Shown piece after piece: positions 1-8,322 of a stretch of 30,853 bases of DNA. Origin of the DNA: JANNOG01 sp050329835 (lineage in GTDB: Bacteria > Actinomycetota > Actinomycetes > Actinomycetales > JBBAYJ01); the NCBI GenBank assembly GCA_050329835.1, contig JBHJOJ010000077.1, positions 1-30,853 of the forward strand, in the 5' to 3' direction. The notes below the pieces were generated by a model. That model was not told the DNA's origin. It did no database searches and worked only from the letters and a program-made list of their open reading frames with translations. A program made the translations under genes and the position numbers. Each line of letters starts with the position of its first letter. The first letter of the stretch is position 1.

Positions 1-388
1 CCCGGCCGTGCGCCACCAGGGGCTCCAGCAGAAGCGACTCCACGTTCTGCCGGGGATCGAGGCTCGCCGCGGGGTCCTGGAACACCATCTGCATCCGCCG
101 CCGCAGCCGGCGCATCTCCCTCGTCCCGACCCCGGACAGGTCGACGCCGTCGAACGTCACCCGCCCCCCGGTCGGCTCCACCAGCCGCAGCACCGCCCGG
201 CCGAGGGTGGACTTGCCCGACCCCGACTCCCCCACCAGCCCGTACGTGCTCCCCCGCGGCACGGCCAGCGACACCCCGTCGACGGCGCGGACGTGGCCGA
301 CCGTGCGGTCGAGGACCAGGCCGCCGCGGATCGGGAAGTGGACCCGCAGGTCGTCGAGGGTGAGCAGCGGCTCAGGGGTCCCGGTCAC
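1..388 (-). CDS. Peptide ABC transporter ATP-binding protein, DppF/OppF type (partial)
   Basis: Second ATPase of a peptide/oligopeptide importer; it hydrolyses ATP on the cytoplasmic face to drive uptake. Only the first ~129 residues are in the window; the gene continues past the left edge, so the signature and Walker B motifs are not visible. Seen: Walker A GESGSGKS near residue 50 and the Q-loop sequence MVFQDPAAS near residue 105. The GTG start at 388 overlaps the stop of the preceding ATPase as GTGA, which indicates translational coupling. It is the last visible gene of the operon that begins at 5121. OppF/DppF rather than OppD/DppD is inferred from its position and from the short N-terminal lead before the Walker A motif. 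Confidence 0.93.
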   Translation of the reverse strand, partial: MTGTPEPLLTLDDLRVHFPIRGGLVLDRTVGHVRAVDGVSLAVPRGSTYGLVGESGSGKSTLGRAVLRLVEPTGGRVTFDGVDLSGVGTREMRRLRRRMQMVFQDPAASLDPRQNVESLLLEPLVAHGR

Positions 389-1452
389 GACCGCACCCCC
401 GCCGGGTCGCCGAACGGATCACCGGCCGCGTCGCCGACCGGGTTGTGGCAGCGCAGCCGCCGCACCCCGGCGTCCACCAGCTCCGGGCTGCGCTCGGTGC
501 ACGCCGCGACGGCGTGACCGCACCGGGGCTGGAACGCGCACCCCCGCTCCCACGCCAGGACCTGGGTCGGCGACCCGGGGATCGCCTCCAGCCGGGCCCC
601 GCGCGGGGTGTCCAGCCGCGGGATCGACCCCAGCAGGCCATGGGTGTACGGGTGCCGCGGGGCGCGGAACAGGTCGCGCCGCGGCGCGGACTCCACGATC
701 CGTCCCGAGTACATGACGTGCACCTCGTCGCAGACCCCGGCCACGATGCCGAGGTCGTGGGTGATGAGCAGCAGGGCCGTCCCGGCGTCGCGGACCAGCT
801 CGGCCAGCAGCTCGAGGATCTGGGCCTGGATCGTCACGTCGAGCGCCGTCGTCGGCTCGTCGGCGATCAGCAGCCGCGGCCGGCACGCCACCGCCATGGC
901 GATGAGCGCCCGCTGGCGCATCCCGCCGGACAGCTGGTGCGGGAACGAGGACATCCGCCGCCGCGGGTCGGGGATGCCGACCCGGTCGAGCAGCGCCACG
1001 CCCTCCTCCCGGGCCTCCGCCGGCGACAGCCCGCGGTGCCGGCGCAGCACCTCCGTGAGCTGCAGCCCCACGGTGATGACGGGGTTGAGCGACGACATCG
1101 GATCCTGGAACACCATGGCGACGTCGCGGCCGCGGATCTCCCGCATCGCGGCGTCGGGCAGGCTCCGCAGCGACTCCCCGCCGAGCCGCACGTCACCGGT
1201 CACCGCGACGCCGCGGCGGGGCAGCAGCCCCATGACGGACAGGGCCGTGACGGACTTGCCGCTGCCGGACTCCCCCACCAGCCCCACCGTGCGCCCGGCC
1301 TCGACGGTGAAGGACACGCCCTCGACCGCCCGGACCGGTGCCCGGCCCCGGCGCAGGAAGGACACCCCCAGGTCGCGGACCTCCAGCAGCACCGCACCCG
1401 GCTCCTCCGGCCCGGCCACGCTGCCCGACACGTCGCCGGTGACGGCGCTCAC
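385..1452 (-). CDS. Peptide ABC transporter ATP-binding protein, DppD/OppD type
   Basis: First ATPase of the peptide importer, 355 residues, a normal length for the family. Seen in order: Walker A GESGSGKS, Q-loop MVFQDPMSSLNP, ABC signature LSGGMRQRALIAMAV, Walker B LLIADEPTTALD, switch histidine in LLITHDLG, and a C-terminal Cys-containing tail (CAFQPRC ... C ... RLRCHNP), which is typical of oligopeptide-transporter ATPases. The GTG at 1452 is chosen as start because it overlaps the permease stop (GTGA); the open frame runs further upstream but only through the permease gene. It probably pairs with the next ATPase as a heterodimer. Confidence 0.95.
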   Translation of the reverse strand: MSAVTGDVSGSVAGPEEPGAVLLEVRDLGVSFLRRGRAPVRAVEGVSFTVEAGRTVGLVGESGSGKSVTALSVMGLLPRRGVAVTGDVRLGGESLRSLPDAAMREIRGRDVAMVFQDPMSSLNPVITVGLQLTEVLRRHRGLSPAEAREEGVALLDRVGIPDPRRRMSSFPHQLSGGMRQRALIAMAVACRPRLLIADEPTTALDVTIQAQILELLAELVRDAGTALLLITHDLGIVAGVCDEVHVMYSGRIVESAPRRDLFRAPRHPYTHGLLGSIPRLDTPRGARLEAIPGSPTQVLAWERGCAFQPRCGHAVAACTERSPELVDAGVRRLRCHNPVGDAAGDPFGDPAGVRS

Positions 1453-2390
1453 CGGCGGTACTTCGGGTCGAGGGCCTCCCGCAGCGACTCCCCCAGCAGG
1501 GTGAAGCCGAGGGCGGCGACCACGATCGCGGCCCCGGGGAAGATCGCCAGGTGCGGTGCGGAGGCGAGGAACCGCTGGGTCTCGGCGAGCATCCGGCCCC
1601 ACTCGGGCACCGCCGGGTCCGTGCCCGACAACCCGAGGAACGCCAGTGCCGCAGCATCGACGATGGCCGTGGCCAGCGTGAGGGTGCCCTGGACCAGGAC
1701 CGGGGACATGCTGTTCGGCAGCACGTGGCCGAACACCACCCGCCCCGGCGACACCCCGAGACTCCGGGTCGCGACGACGTAGTCGCTCTCCCGCTGGCCC
1801 AGCATCGACCCCCGCAGCAGCCGGGCGAAGACCGGCACGTTGATCACCGCGATGGCGATCATCACCGACAGCAGCGACGCCCCCAGCAGCGCGGCGATGC
1901 CGATGGCGAACAGCAGCCCGGGCACCGCGAGCATGATGTCGGTGACCCGCATGACCGCGACGTCCACCCAGCCGCCGACCGCCCCGGCCAGCAGCCCCAG
2001 TGCGATGCCGACGGTCGCCCCCAGCACCAGCGACACCACCCCGACCAGCAGGGACTGCCGGGCGCCGTACACGATCCGGCTGAACTCGTCGCGGCCCAGG
2101 TTGTCCAGGCCGAACCAGTGCTGCCCGGACGGCCCGGGGATGGTCGTCGGGGTGACCTGGCCGAGACCCGGCGTGGCGGTCGGCGAGTACGGCGCGATGA
2201 GCGGCGCGGCCAGGGCCACCCCCACGAACGCCACCACGAGGACCGCGCCGATGATCGCCATCGGGTCCCGCCGCAGGCGACGCCAGGCGTCGCCGCGCAG
2301 GGTGGCCCGGACCTCGTCCTCCGGGTGCGGGGACATCCCCGGCGAGAGCGCCGCCGGCCCCGGGGACGGCACGGGGGGGAGGGTGGTCAC
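1449..2390 (-). CDS. Peptide ABC transporter permease, DppC/OppC type
   Basis: Inner-membrane permease of 313 residues. A cytoplasmic N-terminal tail (WRRLRRDPMAIIGA, typical of DppC) precedes the first membrane helix. A periplasmic stretch then carries GQHWFGLDNLGRDEFSRIVYGARQS, which in this family precedes the five-helix binding-protein-dependent transport core. The EAA loop that contacts the ATPase is seen as ATRSLGVSPGRVVFGHVLPN. The GTG at 2390 overlaps the stop of the other permease (GTGA); an internal ATG 17 codons in (MSPHPEDE) is an alternative start. It forms the translocation pore with the DppB-type permease. Confidence 0.94.
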   Translation of the reverse strand: MTTLPPVPSPGPAALSPGMSPHPEDEVRATLRGDAWRRLRRDPMAIIGAVLVVAFVGVALAAPLIAPYSPTATPGLGQVTPTTIPGPSGQHWFGLDNLGRDEFSRIVYGARQSLLVGVVSLVLGATVGIALGLLAGAVGGWVDVAVMRVTDIMLAVPGLLFAIGIAALLGASLLSVMIAIAVINVPVFARLLRGSMLGQRESDYVVATRSLGVSPGRVVFGHVLPNSMSPVLVQGTLTLATAIVDAAALAFLGLSGTDPAVPEWGRMLAETQRFLASAPHLAIFPGAAIVVAALGFTLLGESLREALDPKYRR

Positions 2391-3394
2391 GCGGCCACCC
2401 GGATCCGCGGGTCGATGAGCCCGTAGGCGATGTCGACGAGCAGGTTGACGAGCACGACGATGACGGCGATCACGAGGATGAACCCCTGGATGACGGCGTA
2501 GTCCCGCTGGAAGATGGCGTCGACGAGGAACGACCCGACGCCGGGGAACGCGAAGACGGTCTCGGTCAGCACGGCCCCCGCGAGCAGCAGGCCGGTCTGC
2601 AGCCCGGTCACCGTGACCACGGGCAGCAGGGCGTTGCGCAGCACGTGGCGCCGGGACACCGTCCCTCGGGTGAGGCCCTTGGCCTCGGCGGTGCGCACGT
2701 AGTCCTCGCTCACCACGTCGAGCACGGCCGCCCGGGTGATCCGCGCGATGATCGCCAGCGGGATGGTGGCCAGCGCCACGGCGGGCAGGACCAGGTGGAG
2801 GAACGCGTCCCACGCCGCGTCCGGGCGCCCCACCAGCAGCCCGTCGAGGACGTAGAAGCCGGTCGGGTGGTCGGTGAACAGCCGCGCGTCCTGCCGCCCG
2901 GAGGCCGGCAGCCACCCCAGCTGCACGGCGAACACGTACTTGAGGATGAACCCGAGGAAAAACACCGGGATCGTCACCCCGATGAGCGACCCGACGACCG
3001 ACACGTTGTCGACCCAGGTGTGGTGCCGCCGGGCGGCCAGGTACCCCAGCGGCACCCCCACCCCGACGGCGATGACGAGCGCGAGCAGGGTGAGTTCGAT
3101 CGTCGCCGGGAACAGCCGCACCAGCTCGTCGACGACGGGCTGGCGGGTGGTGGTCGAGGTGCCCAGGTCACCTTGCAGCACCCGGCCCAGGTAGGCGACG
3201 TACTGCTCCCAGACCGGCCGGTCGAACCCGTAGAGGGCGTTGACCCGGGCGACCGCCTCGGGGGTGGCCCGCTCGCCGAGCAGCGCGACGGCGGGCCCTC
3301 CCGGCAGCGCCCGCACCCACGCGAACAGGGCGATGCTGAGTCCGAGCAGGATCGGGACCAGCAGCAGCAGCCGCCGGACGACGAACCTCAGCAC
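2387..3394 (-). CDS. Peptide ABC transporter permease, DppB/OppB type
   Basis: Inner-membrane permease of 335 residues. It starts directly with a hydrophobic helix (LRFVVRRLLLLVPILLGLS), as DppB proteins do, followed by the family sequence ALPGGPAVALLGERATPE and VLQGDLGTS. About six membrane segments are visible, and the EAA loop appears as TAEAKGLTRGTVSRRHVLRNALLP. The GTG start at 3394 lies 8 bp after the binding-protein stop, with a GGAGGG stretch inside the end of that gene as likely ribosome site. A longer open frame reading back into the binding-protein gene is a shadow. Confidence 0.94.
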   Translation of the reverse strand: MLRFVVRRLLLLVPILLGLSIALFAWVRALPGGPAVALLGERATPEAVARVNALYGFDRPVWEQYVAYLGRVLQGDLGTSTTTRQPVVDELVRLFPATIELTLLALVIAVGVGVPLGYLAARRHHTWVDNVSVVGSLIGVTIPVFFLGFILKYVFAVQLGWLPASGRQDARLFTDHPTGFYVLDGLLVGRPDAAWDAFLHLVLPAVALATIPLAIIARITRAAVLDVVSEDYVRTAEAKGLTRGTVSRRHVLRNALLPVVTVTGLQTGLLLAGAVLTETVFAFPGVGSFLVDAIFQRDYAVIQGFILVIAVIVVLVNLLVDIAYGLIDPRIRVAA

Positions 3395-3402
3395 GGCAGG
3401 GG

Positions 3403-5121
3403 TCAGCCCTCCGAGAGGGTGACGGTCCCGAAGTCCTCGTTCTGGACCGGGGACGGGACGAAGTTCTCGACCCCGGGCGCGAAGGCGAGCGCCGGCTGGG
3501 TGTGGACGTAGGGCAGACCCGGCAGCTCCGCCATGATGAGGCGGTTGGCCTCCTCGTAGAGGGCGGTGCGGGCGTCCTCGTCGACCTCGACCTCGGCCGC
3601 GTCGAGGGTCTCGCGGATCTCCGGGTTGTCGAAGCCCCACTCCGGGCTCTGGGCCTGGAAGAACGTCCCGATGAAGTTGTCCGGGTCGCCGAAGTCGCCG
3701 GTCCAGCCGAGCAGGTACACCCCGGCCTGGCCGGACAGCGTGGCGTCGAGGTAGTCCGGGCTCCACGGGGCGGAGTTGACGTTCACGGTGAACCCGGCGG
3801 CCTCCAGGTCGGCGGCCATGAGCTGGAAGTTCGCCTCGGGGTTCGGCATGTACGGCCGGGAGACGTCGGTCGGGTACCAGAACTCGATGGTCGGGTTGTC
3901 GACGCCGGACTCCTCGAGCAGCTGCTGGGCGCGCTCGGGGTCGTACTCGTACTCCGGGACGTCGTCGGCCCAGCCGAACAGCGACGGCGGCATGAACTGG
4001 GTCGCGACCTCCGAGCCGGGCGGGTAGTTGGCCTGGATCAGCGCCTCGCGGTTGATGGCGTGCGCGGCGGCCTGGCGGACCAGGTCGTTGTCCATGGGCG
4101 GGACGGCCTGGTTGAAGGCGACGTAGCCGATGTTGAAGGCGGGCCGCAGCAGGATCTGGTAGCCGGCCTCCTCCAGGGCCTCGGCGTCCGCCGGGTCGAC
4201 GAGGTCGTAGCCGTCGATGTCCCCGGCCTCCAGGGCCTGGCGCCGGGCGGGACCGTCGGCGATCGGCCGGAACACCAGCGTCTCGATGATCGCGGCCTCG
4301 CCCCAGTAGTCGGGGTTGCGCTCGAGGACCAGCTGGTCGCCGCGGTCCCACGACACGAACCGGTAGGGGCCGGTGCCGACGGGGTTCTCGGTCCCGAAGG
4401 TCCCGGTGAACTGCGGCTCCTCGCCGGTGCCGCTGACCTCGTCGGCGCCGAACTCCTCCAGCGCCGCGGGGCTGGCGATGCTGAACGACGGCAGCGACAG
4501 CGCGGACAGGAACGTCGTCGACGGCCGGGTCAGCGTGATGACGGCGGTGAGCTCGTCGGCGGCCTCGCACGAGGAGTAGAGGCTCTCCGGCAGCTCCGGG
4601 TCCTCGTTCTCGGCGTAGCCGCCCATGACGGTCTGCCAGTAGTACGAGACGTTGCCGCTCTGCTGGATGCCGGTGAAGTTGTACCAGCGGTCGAAGTTGT
4701 AGCAGACCGCCTCGGCGTCGAACGACTCGCCGTCGTGGAACGTCACACCCTCGGCCAGCGAGAACGTCCACTCCAGGCCGTCCTCGCTGGTCTCCCACGA
4801 GGTGGCCAGGCGGGGCTCGATGTCGGTGCTGCCCTCGACGGTCGTCACGAGGCCCTCGAAGATCTGCCGGATCGGGCGGAAGGACTCGCCGTCGCTCACG
4901 TACGCCCCGTCGAGGATCACCGGGTCCGCCGAGGCGCCGAAGACGAACGTCTGCCCGTCGCCCGCGGCGTCGCCGCCCCCGGAGCCGTCGGTGCCGTCGT
5001 CGGTGCCCGCGTCGTCACCCGCGCAGGCGGACAGGGCGAGCGCGGCGGCGACCGCCGCGGCGCCCACGGCGACGCCGCGCCGGAGGGTGCCGTGGGGACG
5101 GCGGGAACGGAGAGTGCGCAT
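3403..5121 (-). CDS. Peptide-binding lipoprotein of the ABC importer (SBP family 5)
   Basis: Extracytoplasmic solute-binding protein of 572 residues that would capture peptides and hand them to the permease pair. The N-terminus has Arg residues, a hydrophobic Ala/Val/Leu stretch and the lipobox LSAC, so the cysteine near residue 33 is the predicted lipid anchor. An acidic, glycine-rich linker follows. The body matches family 5 binding proteins: DPVILDGAYVSDGES, LATSWETSEDGLEWTFSLAEGVTFHDG and NPDYWGEAAI. The ATG at 5121 has a GAGGA ribosome site 6 nt upstream, unlike many nearby genes. It is the first gene of the operon. The exact ligand cannot be read from the sequence; dipeptides, longer peptides or nickel chelates are possible for the family. 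Confidence 0.95.
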   Translation of the reverse strand: MRTLRSRRPHGTLRRGVAVGAAAVAAALALSACAGDDAGTDDGTDGSGGGDAAGDGQTFVFGASADPVILDGAYVSDGESFRPIRQIFEGLVTTVEGSTDIEPRLATSWETSEDGLEWTFSLAEGVTFHDGESFDAEAVCYNFDRWYNFTGIQQSGNVSYYWQTVMGGYAENEDPELPESLYSSCEAADELTAVITLTRPSTTFLSALSLPSFSIASPAALEEFGADEVSGTGEEPQFTGTFGTENPVGTGPYRFVSWDRGDQLVLERNPDYWGEAAIIETLVFRPIADGPARRQALEAGDIDGYDLVDPADAEALEEAGYQILLRPAFNIGYVAFNQAVPPMDNDLVRQAAAHAINREALIQANYPPGSEVATQFMPPSLFGWADDVPEYEYDPERAQQLLEESGVDNPTIEFWYPTDVSRPYMPNPEANFQLMAADLEAAGFTVNVNSAPWSPDYLDATLSGQAGVYLLGWTGDFGDPDNFIGTFFQAQSPEWGFDNPEIRETLDAAEVEVDEDARTALYEEANRLIMAELPGLPYVHTQPALAFAPGVENFVPSPVQNEDFGTVTLSEG

Positions 5122-5158
5122 GAGTCGTCCTCGTCAGTGGTCCGGTCGGGAGCGATCT

Positions 5159-5164
5159 ACCCTA
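5159..5164 (-). promoter_or_regulatory. Possible -10 element for the peptide transporter operon
   Basis: TAGGGT on the minus strand lies about 37 nt before the binding-protein ATG and fits the actinobacterial TANNNT -10 pattern. No convincing -35 box was found, so this is only a candidate. Confidence 0.3.
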
Positions 5165-5241
5165 GGAGGCGGAATCGGCACTTTCCGCGCCCGTGCGGTC
5201 ACGGTTCGGCCACGAACGAGCGGGTGGTCACGGTGGCGGGC

Positions 5242-5991
5242 TCACGCCGCCGGGGCGCTGCCGGCCGACGCGGCGGCCGAGGGCTCCGCACCGGCGGTAC
5301 CCAGGGTGTCGACGACGGCGCCGGCCGCGATCGCGGCGAGCACGCCCGGGTCGACATCGGTGAGCGAGCGGACCCGGGACCGGCCCGGCGCCGCCGGCAC
5401 GGCCACGTGGCCCTGCACCCCGAGCGAGCGGCAGCCCGCGGCCTCGGCCGAGGCGAGACCGGGCGGGGAGTCCTCGACGGCGACGCACCGGCCGGGCGCC
5501 ACCCCGACCCGGGCCGCGCCCGTCAGGTACGGCTCCGGGTGGGGCTTGCCGTGTACGACGGCGTCGCCGGTGACGACGGCCGTGAAGGTGCCGGCCGGCA
5601 GCTGCGACACCACGGCGTCGGCGAGCGGGACGTAGGACATGGTGACGAGCGCCATCGGGACCCCGGCGGCGGCGAGGTCGGCGAGCAGCTCCCGGGCTCC
5701 CGGCCGCCACGGCGGGCGGCTGAGGACCCGGCTCACGACGCCCGCGATGAGACGCTCCGTCACCTCGGCCGGTGTCATCGCCAACCCGAGGCGGTCGACG
5801 AGGATCCCGGCACTGACGTCGAGCGCGAGACCGACCAGCGTGAGGCCCTGCTCGTGGCTCCAGGTCCCGCCGTGCTCCTCGGCGAGGGCGGTCTCCTCGG
5901 CGATCCAGTACGGCTCGGTGTCGACGATGGTGCCGTCCATGTCCCACAGGACCGCCGGGGGCAAGCGCGGGCCGCCGTTCGGGGTCACCAC
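5242..5991 (-). CDS. HAD-superfamily phosphatase, beta-phosphoglucomutase-like subfamily
   Basis: Predicted cytoplasmic HAD hydrolase of 249 residues. All four HAD motifs are visible: motif I DMDGTIVDTEP near residue 18 (nucleophile and general acid Asp), motif II VTMSY, motif III lysine in VVHGKPHPEPYL, and motif IV VAVEDSPPGLASAEAAG. The alpha-helical cap between motifs I and II marks the subfamily of sugar phosphatases, phosphomutases and phosphoglycolate phosphatases. The substrate cannot be assigned. Two GTG codons in tandem (5991 and 5988) could start it; a TAGACT box 8 nt before the first suggests a leaderless message. The last ~30 residues are Ala/Ser/Gly-rich and probably flexible. 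Confidence 0.9.
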   Translation of the reverse strand: MVTPNGGPRLPPAVLWDMDGTIVDTEPYWIAEETALAEEHGGTWSHEQGLTLVGLALDVSAGILVDRLGLAMTPAEVTERLIAGVVSRVLSRPPWRPGARELLADLAAAGVPMALVTMSYVPLADAVVSQLPAGTFTAVVTGDAVVHGKPHPEPYLTGAARVGVAPGRCVAVEDSPPGLASAEAAGCRSLGVQGHVAVPAAPGRSRVRSLTDVDPGVLAAIAAGAVVDTLGTAGAEPSAAASAGSAPAA

Positions 5992-5999
5992 GGGCGCCG

Positions 6000-6005
6000 A
6001 GTCTA
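6000..6005 (-). promoter_or_regulatory. -10 box, probable leaderless promoter of the HAD gene
   Basis: TAGACT on the minus strand ends 8 nt before the GTG at 5991 and there is no ribosome site, so transcription would begin at or next to the start codon. Confidence 0.5.
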
Positions 6006-6113
6006 GGGACCGGCCGGACCGGCGCGGCGCGTAGTCTGGCGCGACCGTTCGCCCGGCCGGCTCCGGGGTGGCGCGGGCGGGGGCGACGCGGACACGGTGG
6101 AGAGGCGGTGGAG

Positions 6114-6968
6114 ATGACCCCGGACGACGCGACCGTCGGGCCCCGGCCGGTGCCGGCGACCGTCATGGTGGCGGCGTTCAAGGGCTGGAACGACGCCGCG
6201 GACGCCGCCAGCGACGCCGTCGCCCAGCTGCGTGACTCCTGGGACACCCGTGAGCTCGCGGCCCTCGACCCGGAGCCCTACCACGACTTCCAGGTCACCC
6301 GGCCGGACGTCTCCCGTGGGCCCGACGGAAGCCGCCGTGTCGTGTGGCCGACGACCCGGGTCCTGGAGACGGTCGTGGGGGGCCGGCGACTGCTGCTCGT
6401 CGAGGGCATCGAGCCGTCCATGCGCTGGCGCTCGTACGCCCACGAGCTGCTGGGGATCGCCCGGCGGGAGGGCGTCGAGATGCTCGTCACGCTGGGTGCC
6501 CTGCTGACGGACGTGCCCCACAGCCGTCCGATCCCGGTCAACGCCACCGCGGAGCACCCGGTGGCCGCCCAGCGGTACGGCCTGGAGCCCTCGACCTACG
6601 AGGGGCCGACCGGGATCGTCGGGGTGCTGCAGGCCGAGGCGGTGGACGCCGGGCTGCCGGGGGTGTCCCTGTGGGCGGCGGTGCCGCACTACGTCGCCCA
6701 GCCGCCGAACCCGAAGGCGACGCTCGCCCTGCTCACCCGGCTCGAGGACGTGCTCGAGGTGGGGATGCCGCTAGGGGACCTGGCCGAGGACGCCGAGGCG
6801 TGGCAGCACGGCGTCGACGAGCTGGCCCAGGAGGACGCCGAGATCGCGGAGTACGTGCGCCAGCTCGAGGAGGCCAAGGACACCGCCGACCTCCCCGAGG
6901 CCAGCGGCGAGGCCATCGCCCGGGAGTTCGAGCGCTACCTCCGCCGCCGCCAGCCGCCGCCCGGCTGA
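6114..6968 (+). CDS. PAC2 family protein (proteasome assembly chaperone-like)
   Basis: A 284-residue soluble protein of the PAC2 family, widespread in Actinobacteria. Seen: N-terminal MVAAFKGWNDAADAAS, then LLVEGIEPSMRWRSYAHELL, VTLGALLTDVPHSRPIPVNATA and SLWAAVPHYVAQPPNPKATLALL, all characteristic of the family. A charged, probably helical C-terminal tail starts near residue 215. The fold resembles eukaryotic proteasome assembly chaperone 2; the bacterial role is not established. The ATG at 6114 is preferred to a GTG two codons upstream because GAGAGG and GGTGGAG precede it. A TAGTCT box at 6032-6037 could be its -10. The gene diverges from the HAD gene and converges on mshC. Confidence 0.92.
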   Translation: MTPDDATVGPRPVPATVMVAAFKGWNDAADAASDAVAQLRDSWDTRELAALDPEPYHDFQVTRPDVSRGPDGSRRVVWPTTRVLETVVGGRRLLLVEGIEPSMRWRSYAHELLGIARREGVEMLVTLGALLTDVPHSRPIPVNATAEHPVAAQRYGLEPSTYEGPTGIVGVLQAEAVDAGLPGVSLWAAVPHYVAQPPNPKATLALLTRLEDVLEVGMPLGDLAEDAEAWQHGVDELAQEDAEIAEYVRQLEEAKDTADLPEASGEAIAREFERYLRRRQPPPG

Positions 6969-6995
6969 GCCGGCCCGTCGGTCCTCTCCGGTCGT

Positions 6996-7015
6996 CCGTC
7001 CGAACCCGGGGACGG
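6996..7015. terminator. Possible terminator hairpin between convergent genes
   Basis: CCGTCC (6996-7001) and GGACGG (7010-7015) form a perfect 6-bp stem with an 8-nt loop between the PAC2 and mshC stop codons. There is no T tract, so this is a weak call. Confidence 0.3.
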
Positions 7016-7030
7016 GTGGGGGCGGCCAGG

Positions 7031-8299
7031 TCAGAGCTGGATGCCGAGGAGGGAGTCGACGGCCGCGGCGGCGGTCGTCGGCGCCGACGGATCGTCGCCG
7101 CCCGTGGCGAGCTGGGCGTCCGCCCAGGCGTCCGCCGCCGCCAGGGCCCTCGGGGTGTCGAGGTCGTCGGCGAGGGCGGCGCGCAGGTCGGTGAGCAGCC
7201 CGTCGGGGCCCGGGCCGGTCCCCCGGGCGACGGCGGCGCGCCAGCGCTCGACGCGCTCCGCCGACCGTCGGGCCAGCCCGTCCGTCCACGACCAGTCGGC
7301 CCGGTAGTGGTGGGACAGCAGCGCCACCCGCAGCGCCGCCGGGTCGAGCCCGCCGTCCAGGACCTCGTGGACGAACACCAGGTTGCCCCGCGACTTGCTC
7401 ATCTTCTCGCCGTCGAGCCCCACCATCCCCGCGTGCGCGTAGGCCCGGGCGTAGGTGTCCTTGCCGGTGAGGACCCGGGCGTGGGAGGCGCCCATCTCGT
7501 GGTGCGGGAAGGCGAGGTCGGACCCGCCGCCCTGGACGTCGAAGCCCATCCCCAGGTGGTCGAGGGCGATCGCCACGCACTCGACGTGCCAGCCGGGGCG
7601 GCCCTCGGGCAGCCCCGGCACCCCCCAGGACGGCTCCCCGGGGCGCCGTGCCCGCCAGAGCAGGGGGTCCAGCGGGTGGCGCTTGCCGGCCCGGTCGGGG
7701 TCGCCGCCCCGCTCGGCCCACAGGGCGCCCATCGTCGCCTCGTCGAGCCGGGACACGCTCCCGAACGACGGGTCGCCCCCGATGTCGAAGTAGACGTCCC
7801 CCGGACCGGACGGGTCCCCGGGGACCGGCACGTGGTAGCCCGCCCCGCACCGGACCAGCTCGGCGACCACCGCCCCGATCCGGTCCATGACCTCGGTCAC
7901 GGCGAGGAGGGTCCGCGGCGGCAGCACGGCGAGCCGTTCCATCTGCTCGGCGAAGAGCTCGGTCTGCCGGCGGGCCAGGCCCCGCCAGTCCTCCCCGGTC
8001 GCCGCGGCCCGCTCCAGGAGGGGGTCGTCGACGTCGGTGACGTTCTGCACGTGGTGCACCGCACGCCCGGAGTCGAGGAGGACCCGGTGCAGCACGTCGA
8101 AGGCCACGTAGGTGCGGGCGTGGCCGAGGTGCGCGGCGTCGTACGGGGTGATCCCGCACACGTAGAGCCGGACCTCGTCGCCGAGGGCGGCGGGGACCGC
8201 CCCGCTCGTGGCGGAATCGTGGACGAGCACCCGGTGCGTCCGCCCGGGCGCGGGCAGGCGCGGGACCGGCGGCGCGGGCCAGGGCGTCACGAGGGACAC
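7031..8299 (-). CDS. mshC: L-cysteine:1D-myo-inositol 2-amino-2-deoxy-alpha-D-glucopyranoside ligase
   Basis: Mycothiol biosynthesis enzyme of 422 residues that joins cysteine to GlcN-Ins using ATP in the cytoplasm. It is a paralogue of cysteinyl-tRNA synthetase without the tRNA-binding C-terminal domain. Seen: YVCGITPYDAAHLGH (Cys48 and the HIGH-type motif HLGH at 57-60), GWHVECVA (Cys241), FPHHEMG (His266) and the KMSKS loop at 299-303. Cys48, Cys241 and His266 are spaced like the three zinc ligands of mycobacterial MshC, and the glutamate that follows in CysRS is replaced by Gly270, which argues for MshC over CysS. The GTG at 8299 is the likely start because a TAGTGT box precedes it by 7 nt; the GTG at 8290 is an alternative. 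Confidence 0.95.
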   Translation of the reverse strand: MSLVTPWPAPPVPRLPAPGRTHRVLVHDSATSGAVPAALGDEVRLYVCGITPYDAAHLGHARTYVAFDVLHRVLLDSGRAVHHVQNVTDVDDPLLERAAATGEDWRGLARRQTELFAEQMERLAVLPPRTLLAVTEVMDRIGAVVAELVRCGAGYHVPVPGDPSGPGDVYFDIGGDPSFGSVSRLDEATMGALWAERGGDPDRAGKRHPLDPLLWRARRPGEPSWGVPGLPEGRPGWHVECVAIALDHLGMGFDVQGGGSDLAFPHHEMGASHARVLTGKDTYARAYAHAGMVGLDGEKMSKSRGNLVFVHEVLDGGLDPAALRVALLSHHYRADWSWTDGLARRSAERVERWRAAVARGTGPGPDGLLTDLRAALADDLDTPRALAAADAWADAQLATGGDDPSAPTTAAAAVDSLLGIQL

Positions 8300-8306
8300 C
8301 GTCGGG

Positions 8307-8312
8307 ACACTA
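8307..8312 (-). promoter_or_regulatory. -10 box, probable leaderless promoter of mshC
   Basis: TAGTGT on the minus strand lies 7 nt before the GTG at 8299; no ribosome site is seen. mshC would therefore have its own promoter 10 bp past the stop of the upstream gene. Confidence 0.5.
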
Positions 8313-8322
8313 CGTGCCCGCC

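Noticed and set aside
3502..6006. Very long plus-strand open frame antisense to the binding-protein and HAD genes
   Set aside because: Long antisense frames are expected in DNA this GC-rich. The translation has no recognisable domain, while the minus strand encodes clear families.
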